A stretch of 15,911 nucleotides of DNA from an uncultured Acetatifactor sp. GTDB taxonomy: Bacteria; Bacillota; Clostridia; Lachnospirales; Lachnospiraceae. Position numbers and translations under genes: made by a program. The DNA is taken from the NCBI GenBank assembly GCA_910577185.1, contig CAJTLR010000020.1:1-15911 (forward strand), given 5' to 3'. Below the pieces are notes generated by a model that did no database searches, was not told the origin of the DNA, and saw only the letters and a list, made by a program, of their open reading frames with translations. Numbering within the stretch: the first letter of the stretch is position 1; each line of letters starts with the position of its first letter. Below are positions 6,029 to 12,797 of the stretch, in pieces.

Positions 6029-6352
6029 TTATGACTCGCAGTCATCTTCTTTGTCATGGTGCGGAAACCTGGGATATTCCTGCCAGGGCGGCGGAATCAT
6101 GCCCGGGCCATCGCAGCATTCCCCTGCACTCTGTGCACGGCAGCATTCATCCTCCCGCACATGCCTTTTTTCCTCGCACTCACAGTCTCTCTCAGGTTCT
6201 CTTCCGCGGCAGGGTCTTTCCCTTTCGGGAGGTCTCCTGCAGGGATTTCTTCTCTCTTCCCTGCAGCAGTTTTCCCGGCCTGACGGACATCCGCAGCAGT
6301 TGCCCCGGCCTCCGCAGCAGCTAAGCAGCAATAACAATACAATACAATTCAT
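6029..6352 (-). CDS. Small Cys-rich, charged protein of unknown function
   Basis: This 107-residue protein has 17 cysteines. It opens with a short hydrophobic run (MNCIVLLLLLSCCGG, too short for a sure membrane span), then CCGCPS and NCC, then a middle dominated by Arg, Glu, Pro and Cys (ERERPCRGREPERDCECEE), and ends in an acidic and His-containing tail (FPHHDKEDDCES). Small proteins with this LLLLL-SCCGG start occur, to my knowledge, as hypothetical proteins in Lachnospiraceae; no function is known to me. Clustered Cys pairs suggest metal binding or disulfide cross-linking, but no standard motif is recognised. GGAG lies 11 bases before the ATG, a long spacing. The TTGCAC-18-TATGAT promoter and the terminator at 5941-5971 frame it as a one-gene transcript, which supports this reading frame over competing ones. 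Confidence 0.65.
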   Translation of the reverse strand: MNCIVLLLLLSCCGGRGNCCGCPSGRENCCREERRNPCRRPPERERPCRGREPERDCECEEKRHVREDECCRAQSAGECCDGPGMIPPPWQEYPRFPHHDKEDDCES

Positions 6353-6385
6353 CAGTCAAATGTCTCCATACAATAAGTTTACGAT

Positions 6386-6415
6386 ATCATATGCCGACAT
6401 TTTCATATGGTGCAA
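6386..6415 (-). promoter_or_regulatory. Promoter for the Cys-rich protein gene
   Basis: Minus strand TTGCAC (6410-6415), 18-base spacer, TATGAT (6386-6391). It lies between the GH13-like stop and the Cys-rich start, giving a leader of about 27 bases. Confidence 0.6.
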
Positions 6416-6422
6416 GACCATT

Positions 6423-8321
6423 TTACCCCTTTTTCATCCCCTCTGCCCCCGGCTCCGTCACCGCCGGCTGCTCTGTTTCATTTCCCGGGACACTGATATA
6501 CATCACCATGCTCCTGGGTGAAATATTCTTCAGGAATGCGGCGCTTCTTTCTTCCCGGGCCGCCTCCGTACAAAAGGCCATCTCCCATTTCAGACCTTTG
6601 GGAAGCTTTGGCATGGCCAGCTCACGGTTTTCCCAGTGCATGTTTATGGCCAGGTACAGAAAAGATTCGTCATGGCACTCCCCGTTTCTGGCATATTTTC
6701 CGCAGAACAAAAGTCCCACATGCCTGTGATTTTCTTCCATCCGCGGACTCCAGGCATTTTGTCCGTGATAGGACAGATCCGGATAGCCGCAGGCAATGTA
6801 ATCCATCAGCCGAAGCTCCCTGGCCGGCCGCAGGATCGGATGCTCATGCCGGAAACGGACCAGCATTTTCCAGAACTCCAGAAGCCCCGCGTTCTTTTTT
6901 GTCCCGCTCCAGTCCAGCCATGTGATGGCATTGTCCTGGCAATAAGGATTGTTGTTCCCCTTCTGGGAATTTCCAAACTCATCCCCCATGAAAATCAGGG
7001 GCGTGGACTGGGATAAAAGCAGCATGCACATGGCATTTTTCATCTGTTTCACCCGCAGCTTCTTCACACTCTGCCTGCGGGTAGGCCCCTCCTCGCCGCA
7101 GTTCCAGCTTCCGTTATAGTCCGCGCCATCCCTGTTGTCCTCCCCGTTTGCCTCATTGTGTTTCTGGTCAAAGGATACCATGTCGGCCAGGGTCAGTCCG
7201 TAATAATTTGTGAGATAATGAATGTGCCCCGATTTTTCCGGAATATGCCGCATCTGGTAGAGCGCACTGGCCAGCATATTTCCGTCTCCTTTCAGAAACC
7301 TCCGCATCTCGTAATACCAGGCGTCATTGTATTCTGCCACATGGGGATAGCAGGGCTGTTCTTCCCTCTTGTAAATCACATCCGTGTGGAACTGGTGATA
7401 CCAGAGTTTTGTGTCCGCAAGAAAATCATCCGTCGCAAGCATGTCTGCCGGAAGATTCTCCCCCAGAAGATGAAATCCATCCACATGGTATTCCAGAACC
7501 CAGAAACGCAGGATTTCCAGAATCTCACTGTGATTCACTTCCCGGGGAAAATAAAACTGCATGACCACTTCCATATGGTCCGCATGAAGCGCCCGGACCA
7601 TCTCCTTAAATTCCGAGGCAGCGTCGGCGCCGGCAGCATAAGCGGCCTTGGGCGCATAATAATACCCCTTCTTGTATCCCCAGTAATTCAGTTTTGTCCT
7701 GCACACATTCTCCAGGAGCCCCGGTTCCATCATATAGGGAATGTTCTGGGCTCCCTCCTCTTTTAAAGGAATTTCCGTAAATTCATATGCGGGCTGCAGT
7801 TCAATTGTGGTGATGCCGATTCCCTTCAGATAAGGAATCTTTTCCGTAATCCCGGCGAAGGTTCCCTTGTACTTTACATTGGAAGACGCATGCTTTGTAA
7901 ATCCTCTCACATGCATACAGTATCCCAATGCCCGGTCATAGGGAATCCGGGGAAAACGGTCCTCTCCCCAGTCAAAACCATTTGTCAGAAATCCCGCTTT
8001 AAAATCCTCCCCATTCCTTGCTTTTCCGTAGGTAACTTTTACCGGGAATACTCTTGCCCTCTCATCCGGGACGATTTTGTCCTCCTGAAAAAAAAGATAC
8101 GTACAGGACTCCGGGTCAATACCCTCCACTTTTTTACAGTATATATTGCCGATTCTGTCCACATCGGCAAAGGGAATTTTCTTCTGCAGTCTGCCCGTCT
8201 TTCTGTCATACAGCAAAATACCGCAGGACGCATTCCGGGATACAAAAGAAAAACGAATTCCATTACTTTCTATATGAGCGCCTAAAGGGTGGGGATTATT
8301 CTGTAAAATTTTTTCTGTCAT
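6423..8321 (-). CDS. GH13 isoamylase/GlgX-like protein lacking catalytic residues (probable pseudoenzyme)
   Basis: The 632-residue protein follows the glycogen-debranching (isoamylase/GlgX) plan: an N-terminal CBM48-like part starting PHPLGAHIESNGIRFSFVSR, the GH13 barrel with NYWGYKKGYYYAPKAAYA, then HNEANGEDNRDGADYNGSWN, FMGDEFGNSQKGNNNPYCQD and a C-terminal beta domain. The catalytic sites are changed. DGFRFD is DGFHLLGE (about 281-288), so the nucleophile Asp is Leu286 and its Arg is His. VTxHDGFTL is LTNYYGLTL (370-378), losing His and the transition-state Asp. Region I has Gln255 for Asp, and no EPWD-type acid is recognisable. It is uninterrupted, so not a decayed gene; glucan binding or a structural role is an inference. 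The start at 8321 has GGAGGG 6 bases ahead; the frame is open 99 bases further. Confidence 0.85.
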   Translation of the reverse strand: MTEKILQNNPHPLGAHIESNGIRFSFVSRNASCGILLYDRKTGRLQKKIPFADVDRIGNIYCKKVEGIDPESCTYLFFQEDKIVPDERARVFPVKVTYGKARNGEDFKAGFLTNGFDWGEDRFPRIPYDRALGYCMHVRGFTKHASSNVKYKGTFAGITEKIPYLKGIGITTIELQPAYEFTEIPLKEEGAQNIPYMMEPGLLENVCRTKLNYWGYKKGYYYAPKAAYAAGADAASEFKEMVRALHADHMEVVMQFYFPREVNHSEILEILRFWVLEYHVDGFHLLGENLPADMLATDDFLADTKLWYHQFHTDVIYKREEQPCYPHVAEYNDAWYYEMRRFLKGDGNMLASALYQMRHIPEKSGHIHYLTNYYGLTLADMVSFDQKHNEANGEDNRDGADYNGSWNCGEEGPTRRQSVKKLRVKQMKNAMCMLLLSQSTPLIFMGDEFGNSQKGNNNPYCQDNAITWLDWSGTKKNAGLLEFWKMLVRFRHEHPILRPARELRLMDYIACGYPDLSYHGQNAWSPRMEENHRHVGLLFCGKYARNGECHDESFLYLAINMHWENRELAMPKLPKGLKWEMAFCTEAAREERSAAFLKNISPRSMVMYISVPGNETEQPAVTEPGAEGMKKG

Positions 8322-8403
8322 CACATTCCCTCCATTGAGATTTTTTATTGCAGGCGGTACAAATGTATACAGCGACGTGATCTTCGAGCTTGTCAGAATG
8401 AAG

Positions 8404-8426
8404 TCATGACTGCCATGCAATCATGA
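8404..8426. promoter_or_regulatory. 23-bp near-perfect palindrome upstream of the GH13-like gene
   Basis: TCATGA-c-TGC-cat-GCA-a-TCATGA is symmetric except for one position pair. It lies about 30 bases downstream of the candidate -10 (8454-8459) and 83 bases before the start codon, where a repressor could block transcription. The binding protein is unknown. Confidence 0.45.
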
Positions 8427-8453
8427 TATGGATATTTTTTTCAATATGGATTT

Positions 8454-8459
8454 ATTTTA
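8454..8459 (-). promoter_or_regulatory. Candidate extended -10 for the GH13-like gene
   Basis: Minus strand TGG-TAAAAT. No good -35 lies 16-18 bases upstream, so it would rely on the extended -10. It faces away from the DUF1292 promoter; the 8322-8629 gap is a divergent regulatory region. Confidence 0.35.
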
Positions 8460-8530
8460 CCACAGAATATCCACAATAAAAAGTCCTCATTGATAAGAAA
8501 TATGATTTTTTTACAACTTTCCCTACCAGC

Positions 8531-8559
8531 TTGCACAATAACCCAAAAACAAGTATAAT
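8531..8559 (+). promoter_or_regulatory. Promoter for the DUF1292 gene
   Basis: TTGCAC (8531-8536), 17-base spacer, TATAAT (8554-8559), a near-consensus vegetative promoter about 70 bases before the start codon. Confidence 0.75.
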
Positions 8560-8629
8560 GGTCCTATAGCTGATGCCCTGCGGGCCTTTGTGCCGTGAAA
8601 GCAGGTTTAACCGCAAAAGGAGGTTTCCC

Positions 8630-8947
8630 ATGGAAAAGAAAAACGATTATGATGATGAGGAAATGACTGTCGAACTGGAGCTGGAAGATGGACGCCTGGT
8701 AAATTGTGCCGTTGTCACCATCCTGACGGTGGAGTCCAAGGATTACATCGCCCTGCTTCCTTTGGATGAAAACGGGGAGAATGAAGAGGGTGAAGTATGG
8801 TTTTACCGGTATAGCGAAAATCCGGAGGATCCCAATGAAGAACCCATACTGGATTACATTGATGATGATGACGAATACGAGAAAGTGGAAGAAGCATTTG
8901 ACGAATTTCTTGACAACTGTGAATTTGACGAGCTGGTGGACGAGTAA
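8630..8947 (+). CDS. DUF1292 family small acidic protein
   Basis: The 105 residues match the DUF1292 (YrzB-like) family common in Firmicutes: EMTVELELEDGRLVNCAVV, then YIALLPLDENGENEEGEVWFYRY and a strongly acidic C-terminal half ending EEAFDEFLDNCEFDELVDE. The conserved core is an all-beta fold with the motif Y-IALLPL-E; its molecular function is not established. The frame is open 57 bases further upstream, but AAGGAGG lies 6 bases before the ATG at 8630 and decides the start. It is the only plus-strand gene, is transcribed from its own near-consensus promoter, and converges on the helicase gene with 48 bp between the stops. No clear terminator is visible there; only CCGC-ATAA-GCGG at 8999-9010. 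Confidence 0.92.
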   Translation: MEKKNDYDDEEMTVELELEDGRLVNCAVVTILTVESKDYIALLPLDENGENEEGEVWFYRYSENPEDPNEEPILDYIDDDDEYEKVEEAFDEFLDNCEFDELVDE

Positions 8948-8995
8948 TCACGATTCGTAGAAAATACGGCGGGCTGACGGGATCTGCGGATTCTA

Positions 8996-10960
8996 TCACC
9001 GCATAAGCGGATTTAAGAATCTGGACGGCTGTCTGGGGCGTTCCTTTGTACCGGTCAGGTATAGAAGCTCCAGACTTTTCTTTGCCCTTGTCATGGCCAC
9101 ATAAAAAATTCTCCGTTCCTCCTCCACAGCGCCTTCGTCCGGCATATTGCCGTGGGGAAAAATTCTCTCATTGCAGTCGGGAATCCACACTCTGTCAAAT
9201 TCAAGCCCTTTGGAGCCATGCACGGTCAGAAGCTGCACCGCCTTTTTCCCTTTCTCCTGCCCCTTCTTTTTCTGTCCGGGCGCTTCCCCGGATTCCGCAT
9301 CTTTTTGTTCCAGGGATTTCGCATATGCCTCCTGAAAATTCATCCATTCTTTCAGATTCGGATACCCTGAGGCGTCTTCCCTGAGCCATTCCAGCAGCTC
9401 CTGCCACTCCTGCCATTTCTCCGGCGTATTCCGGGAACAGTCTTTCAGATATTGTTCATATCCCATGGCCTTTAAAATATACTGGATGGCCGGACGCAGG
9501 GTAAATTGTCTGACGCTCTCCAGCTGTTTTTCAAAACGGGCCAGTTCCCTCAGCACATTCTGCCGCTGTGTCTCCGGCAATTGTATTTTTCTGTAATAAT
9601 TCTGTATGGCCCTGATATCCCCGCTGCCCTCTCCCACGGCTTCCCTGCCGATATAGCGGGATGGTTTGTTGATGATCCGGAGCATCTGTTCCCTCCCTCC
9701 GGTCCCCTTTGCCACCTGCAGATAAGCCATAATATCTGTCACAATAAAATGTCCGTATATGCTGGCCGCCTTCTCTTTCATCTCATAGGGAATATCCGCC
9801 GCCTTCAGTCTGGCAGCAAAACCCTGCATATAAGAATTGGTGCGGAAAAGAACCGCGCAGCCCTCCCCCTCCTGCAGGCAGCGGGAAATACCTTTTATCA
9901 TATGGCCGTACTGTTCTTCCTTCCGGGCAAAGGCCTGCATGGAAACGGGCCTGACCGCCGGTCCGGACGGCATCCTGCCATCAGACCCTTTCCGGTCAGC
10001 CGCTTTCAGCTGCTTCACAAAACGGTCCTTGTTTTCCCCGATCACTGCCAGGGATGCCTCCACAATCTCCCTCCTGCTTCTGTAATTCACATCCAGCAAA
10101 AGCTGCCTGGCCCCAAACTCTGCCGCAAAGCGTTTCAGGCATTCCGGCTGGGATCCCCGGAAGCCATATATGGCCTGGTCGTCGTCCCCCACGGCAAAAA
10201 TATTATTCGGACCGGATGCCAGCAGCTTTACCGCCTCATACTGCACGGGATTGATATCCTGGAATTCATCGATCAGAATATGCCGGAAACGATTCTGCCA
10301 GTAATTTCTCGCTCCCTTGTTTTCCTCCAGCAGAATCCTGCACTCATAAAGCATATCGTCAAAATCAAGCCTCCCCGTCTTCTTCACCGCGCTTTCATAC
10401 GCCCGGCAGACAGCCTGGAAATGCGGCTGCCATCTGGAGGGCGCTTTTTCGCAGGCCTTATCCATCTGCATGGTATTTTTGTAGAAACCGATGGCAGACA
10501 GCATCCGGGCGGCATCGTCATTCAGGCTGTTTTGCTCCTCTTCCTGCTTTTTCTGTTGTTGTTCATATGTCCTGAGTATGGGAATTATCAGATTTTTCTT
10601 TTCCGAACTGCCCAGCAGTTTGTTTGATTTGAGAACATTTGATTCTTTTAATATGTGATAGAAGACGGAATGAAAGGTTCCGAAGTTCACCGGCTGGGAA
10701 GGAATATGGCCTCCCCCCGCGGATTTGGCCGCGCCGCCTGCACACATCTCCCGGAAACGGTTCTGCATGGAAAGCGCTGCCTCTTTCATGAAAGTGATCA
10801 CCAGAATGGATTCGGGAGGTATTCCCTGCTCCAGAAGATACAGAATGCGGTTGGTGATGGTAAAAGTCTTGCCGCTCCCAGGCCCGGCAAGCACAAGACA
10901 AGGCCCGCGAAGATGCATGATCGCGGCCTTCTGCGGTTCATTGGCACTTGAAAGATCCAT
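8996..10960 (-). CDS. UvrD/PcrA-like superfamily 1 DNA helicase
   Basis: The 654-residue ATP-dependent 3'-5' DNA helicase of the UvrD/PcrA/Rep group is somewhat shorter than typical UvrD or PcrA (about 720-740). Motifs appear in order: Q-motif region SSANEPQKAAI; Walker A GPGSGKT (26-32); Ia TFMKEAALSMQNR; GTFHS; Walker B DEFQD (231-235); III GDDDQAIYGFRGS (258-270); IV NYRSRREIV; AVLFRTN; V TVHGSKGLEFDRVW (579-592); VI EEERRIFYVAMTRAK (613-627). Such enzymes act in nucleotide-excision or mismatch repair and in replication-fork upkeep; the exact paralogue cannot be fixed. The C-terminal PcrA region beyond motif VI is short (it ends RPRQPSRFLNPLMR), so this may be a secondary UvrD-like helicase. 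A GTG 6 bases upstream overlaps the AAGGAGG site, so the ATG at 10960 is chosen. Confidence 0.92.
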   Translation of the reverse strand: MDLSSANEPQKAAIMHLRGPCLVLAGPGSGKTFTITNRILYLLEQGIPPESILVITFMKEAALSMQNRFREMCAGGAAKSAGGGHIPSQPVNFGTFHSVFYHILKESNVLKSNKLLGSSEKKNLIIPILRTYEQQQKKQEEEQNSLNDDAARMLSAIGFYKNTMQMDKACEKAPSRWQPHFQAVCRAYESAVKKTGRLDFDDMLYECRILLEENKGARNYWQNRFRHILIDEFQDINPVQYEAVKLLASGPNNIFAVGDDDQAIYGFRGSQPECLKRFAAEFGARQLLLDVNYRSRREIVEASLAVIGENKDRFVKQLKAADRKGSDGRMPSGPAVRPVSMQAFARKEEQYGHMIKGISRCLQEGEGCAVLFRTNSYMQGFAARLKAADIPYEMKEKAASIYGHFIVTDIMAYLQVAKGTGGREQMLRIINKPSRYIGREAVGEGSGDIRAIQNYYRKIQLPETQRQNVLRELARFEKQLESVRQFTLRPAIQYILKAMGYEQYLKDCSRNTPEKWQEWQELLEWLREDASGYPNLKEWMNFQEAYAKSLEQKDAESGEAPGQKKKGQEKGKKAVQLLTVHGSKGLEFDRVWIPDCNERIFPHGNMPDEGAVEEERRIFYVAMTRAKKSLELLYLTGTKERPRQPSRFLNPLMR

Positions 10961-10992
10961 GGACACACCTCCTTTTTACAATTTGCCGGCAA

Positions 10993-11021
10993 GTTATAAA
11001 CGTTTTTTCATTTCCCGGCAA
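10993..11021 (-). promoter_or_regulatory. Promoter for the UvrD/PcrA-like helicase gene
   Basis: Minus strand TTGCCG (11016-11021), 17-base spacer, TATAAC (10993-10998), about 35 bases before the start codon. It suggests transcription independent of gltX. Confidence 0.5.
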
Positions 11022-11035
11022 AGCCCCCTTTTCCT

Positions 11036-11085
11036 TTCCCTGTGCCTGCGTATACCGGTTCCCCGGTGCGCACAGGCACAGGGAA
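11036..11085. repeat. Long perfect hairpin between gltX and the helicase gene
   Basis: TTCCCTGTGCCTG (11036-11048) pairs with CAGGCACAGGGAA (11073-11085) over 13 bp, and ACCGG/CCGGT (11054-11067) closes a TTCC loop inside. No T-tract follows on either strand, so it is not an ordinary intrinsic terminator. It may end or protect the gltX transcript. Confidence 0.6.
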
Positions 11086-11156
11086 GTCCCGTGGATCCGG
11101 CATTCTGCCAGGGACTGCCAGATTCCGGGATTCCCTGGAAAGACGGCCTGTTGCCT

Positions 11157-12608
11157 TTACTTGTTCAGCAGGGCAATTCCCTTCCGGATCCGCTTCAGGG
11201 ACTCCTCTTTGCCCAGCACTTCCATAATCTCCGTGGCGCCCGCGGGTGTGGTCTGCCTGCCGGACACTGCCGTGCGGACCGGCCACATCACATAACCGTT
11301 CTTGCAGCCCTTCTTCTCCACATACCCTGCCAGCACGGCGTACAGCGCATCATTGCTGTAATCTTCCTGGGCCTCCAGCAGGGGCAGCACCTCCGTGAGA
11401 ACCTCCAGGGAAGACTGTTCGTTCGTCTTCATTTTCTTATGGGTATACATTGCGGTGTCATATTCCGGCAGTTCCTCAAAGAAATCAACCATCTCCGCAA
11501 TGTCGGGAAATACCTCGATACGGGTTTTCACCATGGCGGCAATCTTTTTCAGATCCAGTTCCCGGCTCAGGGTCTTTTTCAAATAAGGCTCAGCCATCTC
11601 ATAATATGTGTCAAAATCCATCCCCTTGATATACTCGCCGTTCATCCAGCGCAGTTTCACCAGGTCAAACACGGTGGGAGATTTGCTGATCCTATGATAA
11701 TCAAATTCCCTGATCAGCTCGTCCAGGGTAAAGATCTCCCGGTTGCTCTCCGGGCTCCATCCCAGCAGCGCAATGAAATTGACAATCGCCTCCGTCACAA
11801 AGCCCTGCTCCAGCAAATCCTCAAAAGAAGCGCTCCCGCCTCTCTTTGCCAGCTTTTTGTGATTCTCATCCGTCACAAGGGGCAGGTGCACATATTTGGG
11901 CGGCTCCCAGCCGAAAGCCTCATAGAGGCGGGTATATTTCGGCGAGGAGGACAGATATTCATTTCCTCTCACCACATGGGTTATATCCATGGTATGGTCG
12001 TCCACCACATTGGCAAAATTGTAGGTGGGGAATCCATCCGACTTGATCAGAATCATGTCATCCAGTTCCGCGTTTTCCACCGTGATGTCCCCATAGAGTT
12101 CGTCATGGAATGTGGTAGTTCCCTCTGCCGGATTGTTCTGCCGGATCACATAGGGTTTCCCGGCGGCCAGGTTTGCTTCCACTTCCTCTTTGGAAAGGGA
12201 CAGACAGTGTTTGTCGTAGATGGTGATCTCTTTTCCCTCCACCACCTCTGTCTTCAGGGAAGAAAGTCTCTCCTTATCGCAGAAGCAATAATATGCCTCC
12301 CCTTTTTCGATCAGTTCCCTGGCATATTTCATGTAAATGCCGGTCTTGATTCTCTCACTCTGTACATAAGGGCCATATCCCCCGTCCTTATCCGGTCCCT
12401 CGTCATGTTTCAGTCCCGCCTTCTCCAGGGTGCGGTAGATAATCTCCGTGGCCCCTTCCACATAGCGCCCCTGGTCCGTGTCCTCAATCCGGAGCATAAA
12501 ATCCCCGCCCTCATGCTTTGCAATCAAAAATTCGTAGAGAGCCGAACGCAGATTCCCCACATGCATTTTCCCGGTAGGACTGGGAGCATATCTTGTCCTG
12601 ATTTTCAT
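11157..12608 (-). CDS. gltX: Glutamyl-tRNA synthetase
   Basis: The 483-residue class I aminoacyl-tRNA synthetase attaches glutamate to tRNA-Glu in the cytoplasm and, in species lacking GlnRS, also to tRNA-Gln. The HIGH motif is present in PSPTGKMHVGN (9-19), then LRIEDTD (39-45). The zinc site is Cys108-x-Cys110 with Cys135 after 24 residues. GFPTYNFANVVDDHTM is the glutamate-binding region, and the KMSKS loop is KKLAKRGG with Lys252-Ala254-Lys255, where Ala replaces the more usual Ser. Length is normal for a bacterial GltX. The frame is open 63 bases upstream, but homology starts at MKIRTRYAPSPTG; GGGG lies 5 bases ahead, a modest site. Promoter, palindrome and leader structures upstream suggest control of its expression. 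No gatCAB is in view, so discriminating status is unknown. Confidence 0.96.
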   Translation of the reverse strand: MKIRTRYAPSPTGKMHVGNLRSALYEFLIAKHEGGDFMLRIEDTDQGRYVEGATEIIYRTLEKAGLKHDEGPDKDGGYGPYVQSERIKTGIYMKYARELIEKGEAYYCFCDKERLSSLKTEVVEGKEITIYDKHCLSLSKEEVEANLAAGKPYVIRQNNPAEGTTTFHDELYGDITVENAELDDMILIKSDGFPTYNFANVVDDHTMDITHVVRGNEYLSSSPKYTRLYEAFGWEPPKYVHLPLVTDENHKKLAKRGGSASFEDLLEQGFVTEAIVNFIALLGWSPESNREIFTLDELIREFDYHRISKSPTVFDLVKLRWMNGEYIKGMDFDTYYEMAEPYLKKTLSRELDLKKIAAMVKTRIEVFPDIAEMVDFFEELPEYDTAMYTHKKMKTNEQSSLEVLTEVLPLLEAQEDYSNDALYAVLAGYVEKKGCKNGYVMWPVRTAVSGRQTTPAGATEIMEVLGKEESLKRIRKGIALLNK

Positions 12609-12620
12609 TTTTACCCCATT

Positions 12621-12676
12621 TCTGCGCGGCCTTTTGCGCATGTCAAGTTTGTGGATGCCGCGCAGACACAAACTTG
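12621..12676 (-). promoter_or_regulatory. gltX leader: two interleaved 10-bp stems before the start codon
   Basis: On the minus strand CAAGTTTGTG (12676-12667) pairs with CACAAACTTG (12653-12644), and TCTGCGCGGC (12666-12657) pairs with GCCGCGCAGA (12630-12621). Each stem's loop contains one arm of the other, so they form either a pseudoknot or two mutually exclusive hairpins. The second stem ends 3 bases before the GGGG ribosome binding site. There is no T-tract, so control at translation is likelier than termination. No T-box signature was seen. Function is inferred. Confidence 0.6.
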
Positions 12677-12678
12677 GG

Positions 12679-12707
12679 ATTGAAAATTTTCAATTAATTT
12701 TCAATCT
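12679..12707 (-). promoter_or_regulatory. AT-rich hairpin in the gltX leader
   Basis: GATTGAAAATT and AATTTTCAATC form an 11-bp perfect inverted repeat around a 7-base spacer. Its TTGAAA half-elements also occur in the 20-bp palindrome just upstream, so it may be DNA-level (operator) rather than RNA-level. Confidence 0.5.
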
Positions 12708-12720
12708 TACCCCTTCAAAA

Positions 12721-12740
12721 TTTGAAAGTATACTTTCAAA
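12721..12740. promoter_or_regulatory. 20-bp perfect palindrome at the gltX transcription start
   Basis: TTTGAAAGTATACTTTCAAA is fully symmetric. With the promoter at 12750-12778 the start should be near 12743, so the palindrome covers about +3 to +23, a common place for a repressor site. As RNA it could also form a 5' hairpin with a TATA loop. Confidence 0.6.
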
Positions 12741-12749
12741 CTTTCCTCC

Positions 12750-12778
12750 ATTTTACGCTGTTTTCCGCGCATAGTCAA
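12750..12778 (-). promoter_or_regulatory. Promoter for gltX
   Basis: Minus strand TTGACT (12773-12778), 17-base spacer, TAAAAT (12750-12755), lying 20 bases past the stop of the peptidase gene. The predicted leader is about 135 bases. Confidence 0.75.
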
Positions 12779-12797
12779 ATTTGCGGCAAATCCGCAT

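Noticed and set aside
6097..6342. Alternative minus-strand frame of 81 residues overlapping the Cys-rich gene
   Set aside because: The Cys-rich frame is longer, starts with a plausible signal and has the LLLLL-SCCGG start I associate with Lachnospiraceae; this frame has no ribosome binding site.
6423..8321. Frameshift or pseudogene explanation for missing GH13 motifs
   Set aside because: The frame is uninterrupted and the sequence on both sides of each altered motif aligns well with the family in the same frame.
9506..10627. Plus-strand ORF of 373 residues
   Set aside because: Antisense to the UvrD/PcrA-like helicase, whose motifs are unambiguous on the minus strand.
10725..12683. Plus-strand ORF of 652 residues
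   Set aside because: It lies antisense to gltX and the helicase start, matches no family, and is open only because of the codon bias of the real minus-strand genes.
12708..12743. Ten-codon leader peptide (KVYFQILKG after a TTG) behind a GGAGG site at the gltX start
   Set aside because: It depends on a TTG start, carries no run of Glu codons, and most of it is the operator-like palindrome; too weak to call.
12609..12797. T-box riboswitch ahead of gltX
   Set aside because: I looked for the conserved T-box sequence and a terminator with a T-tract and found neither.
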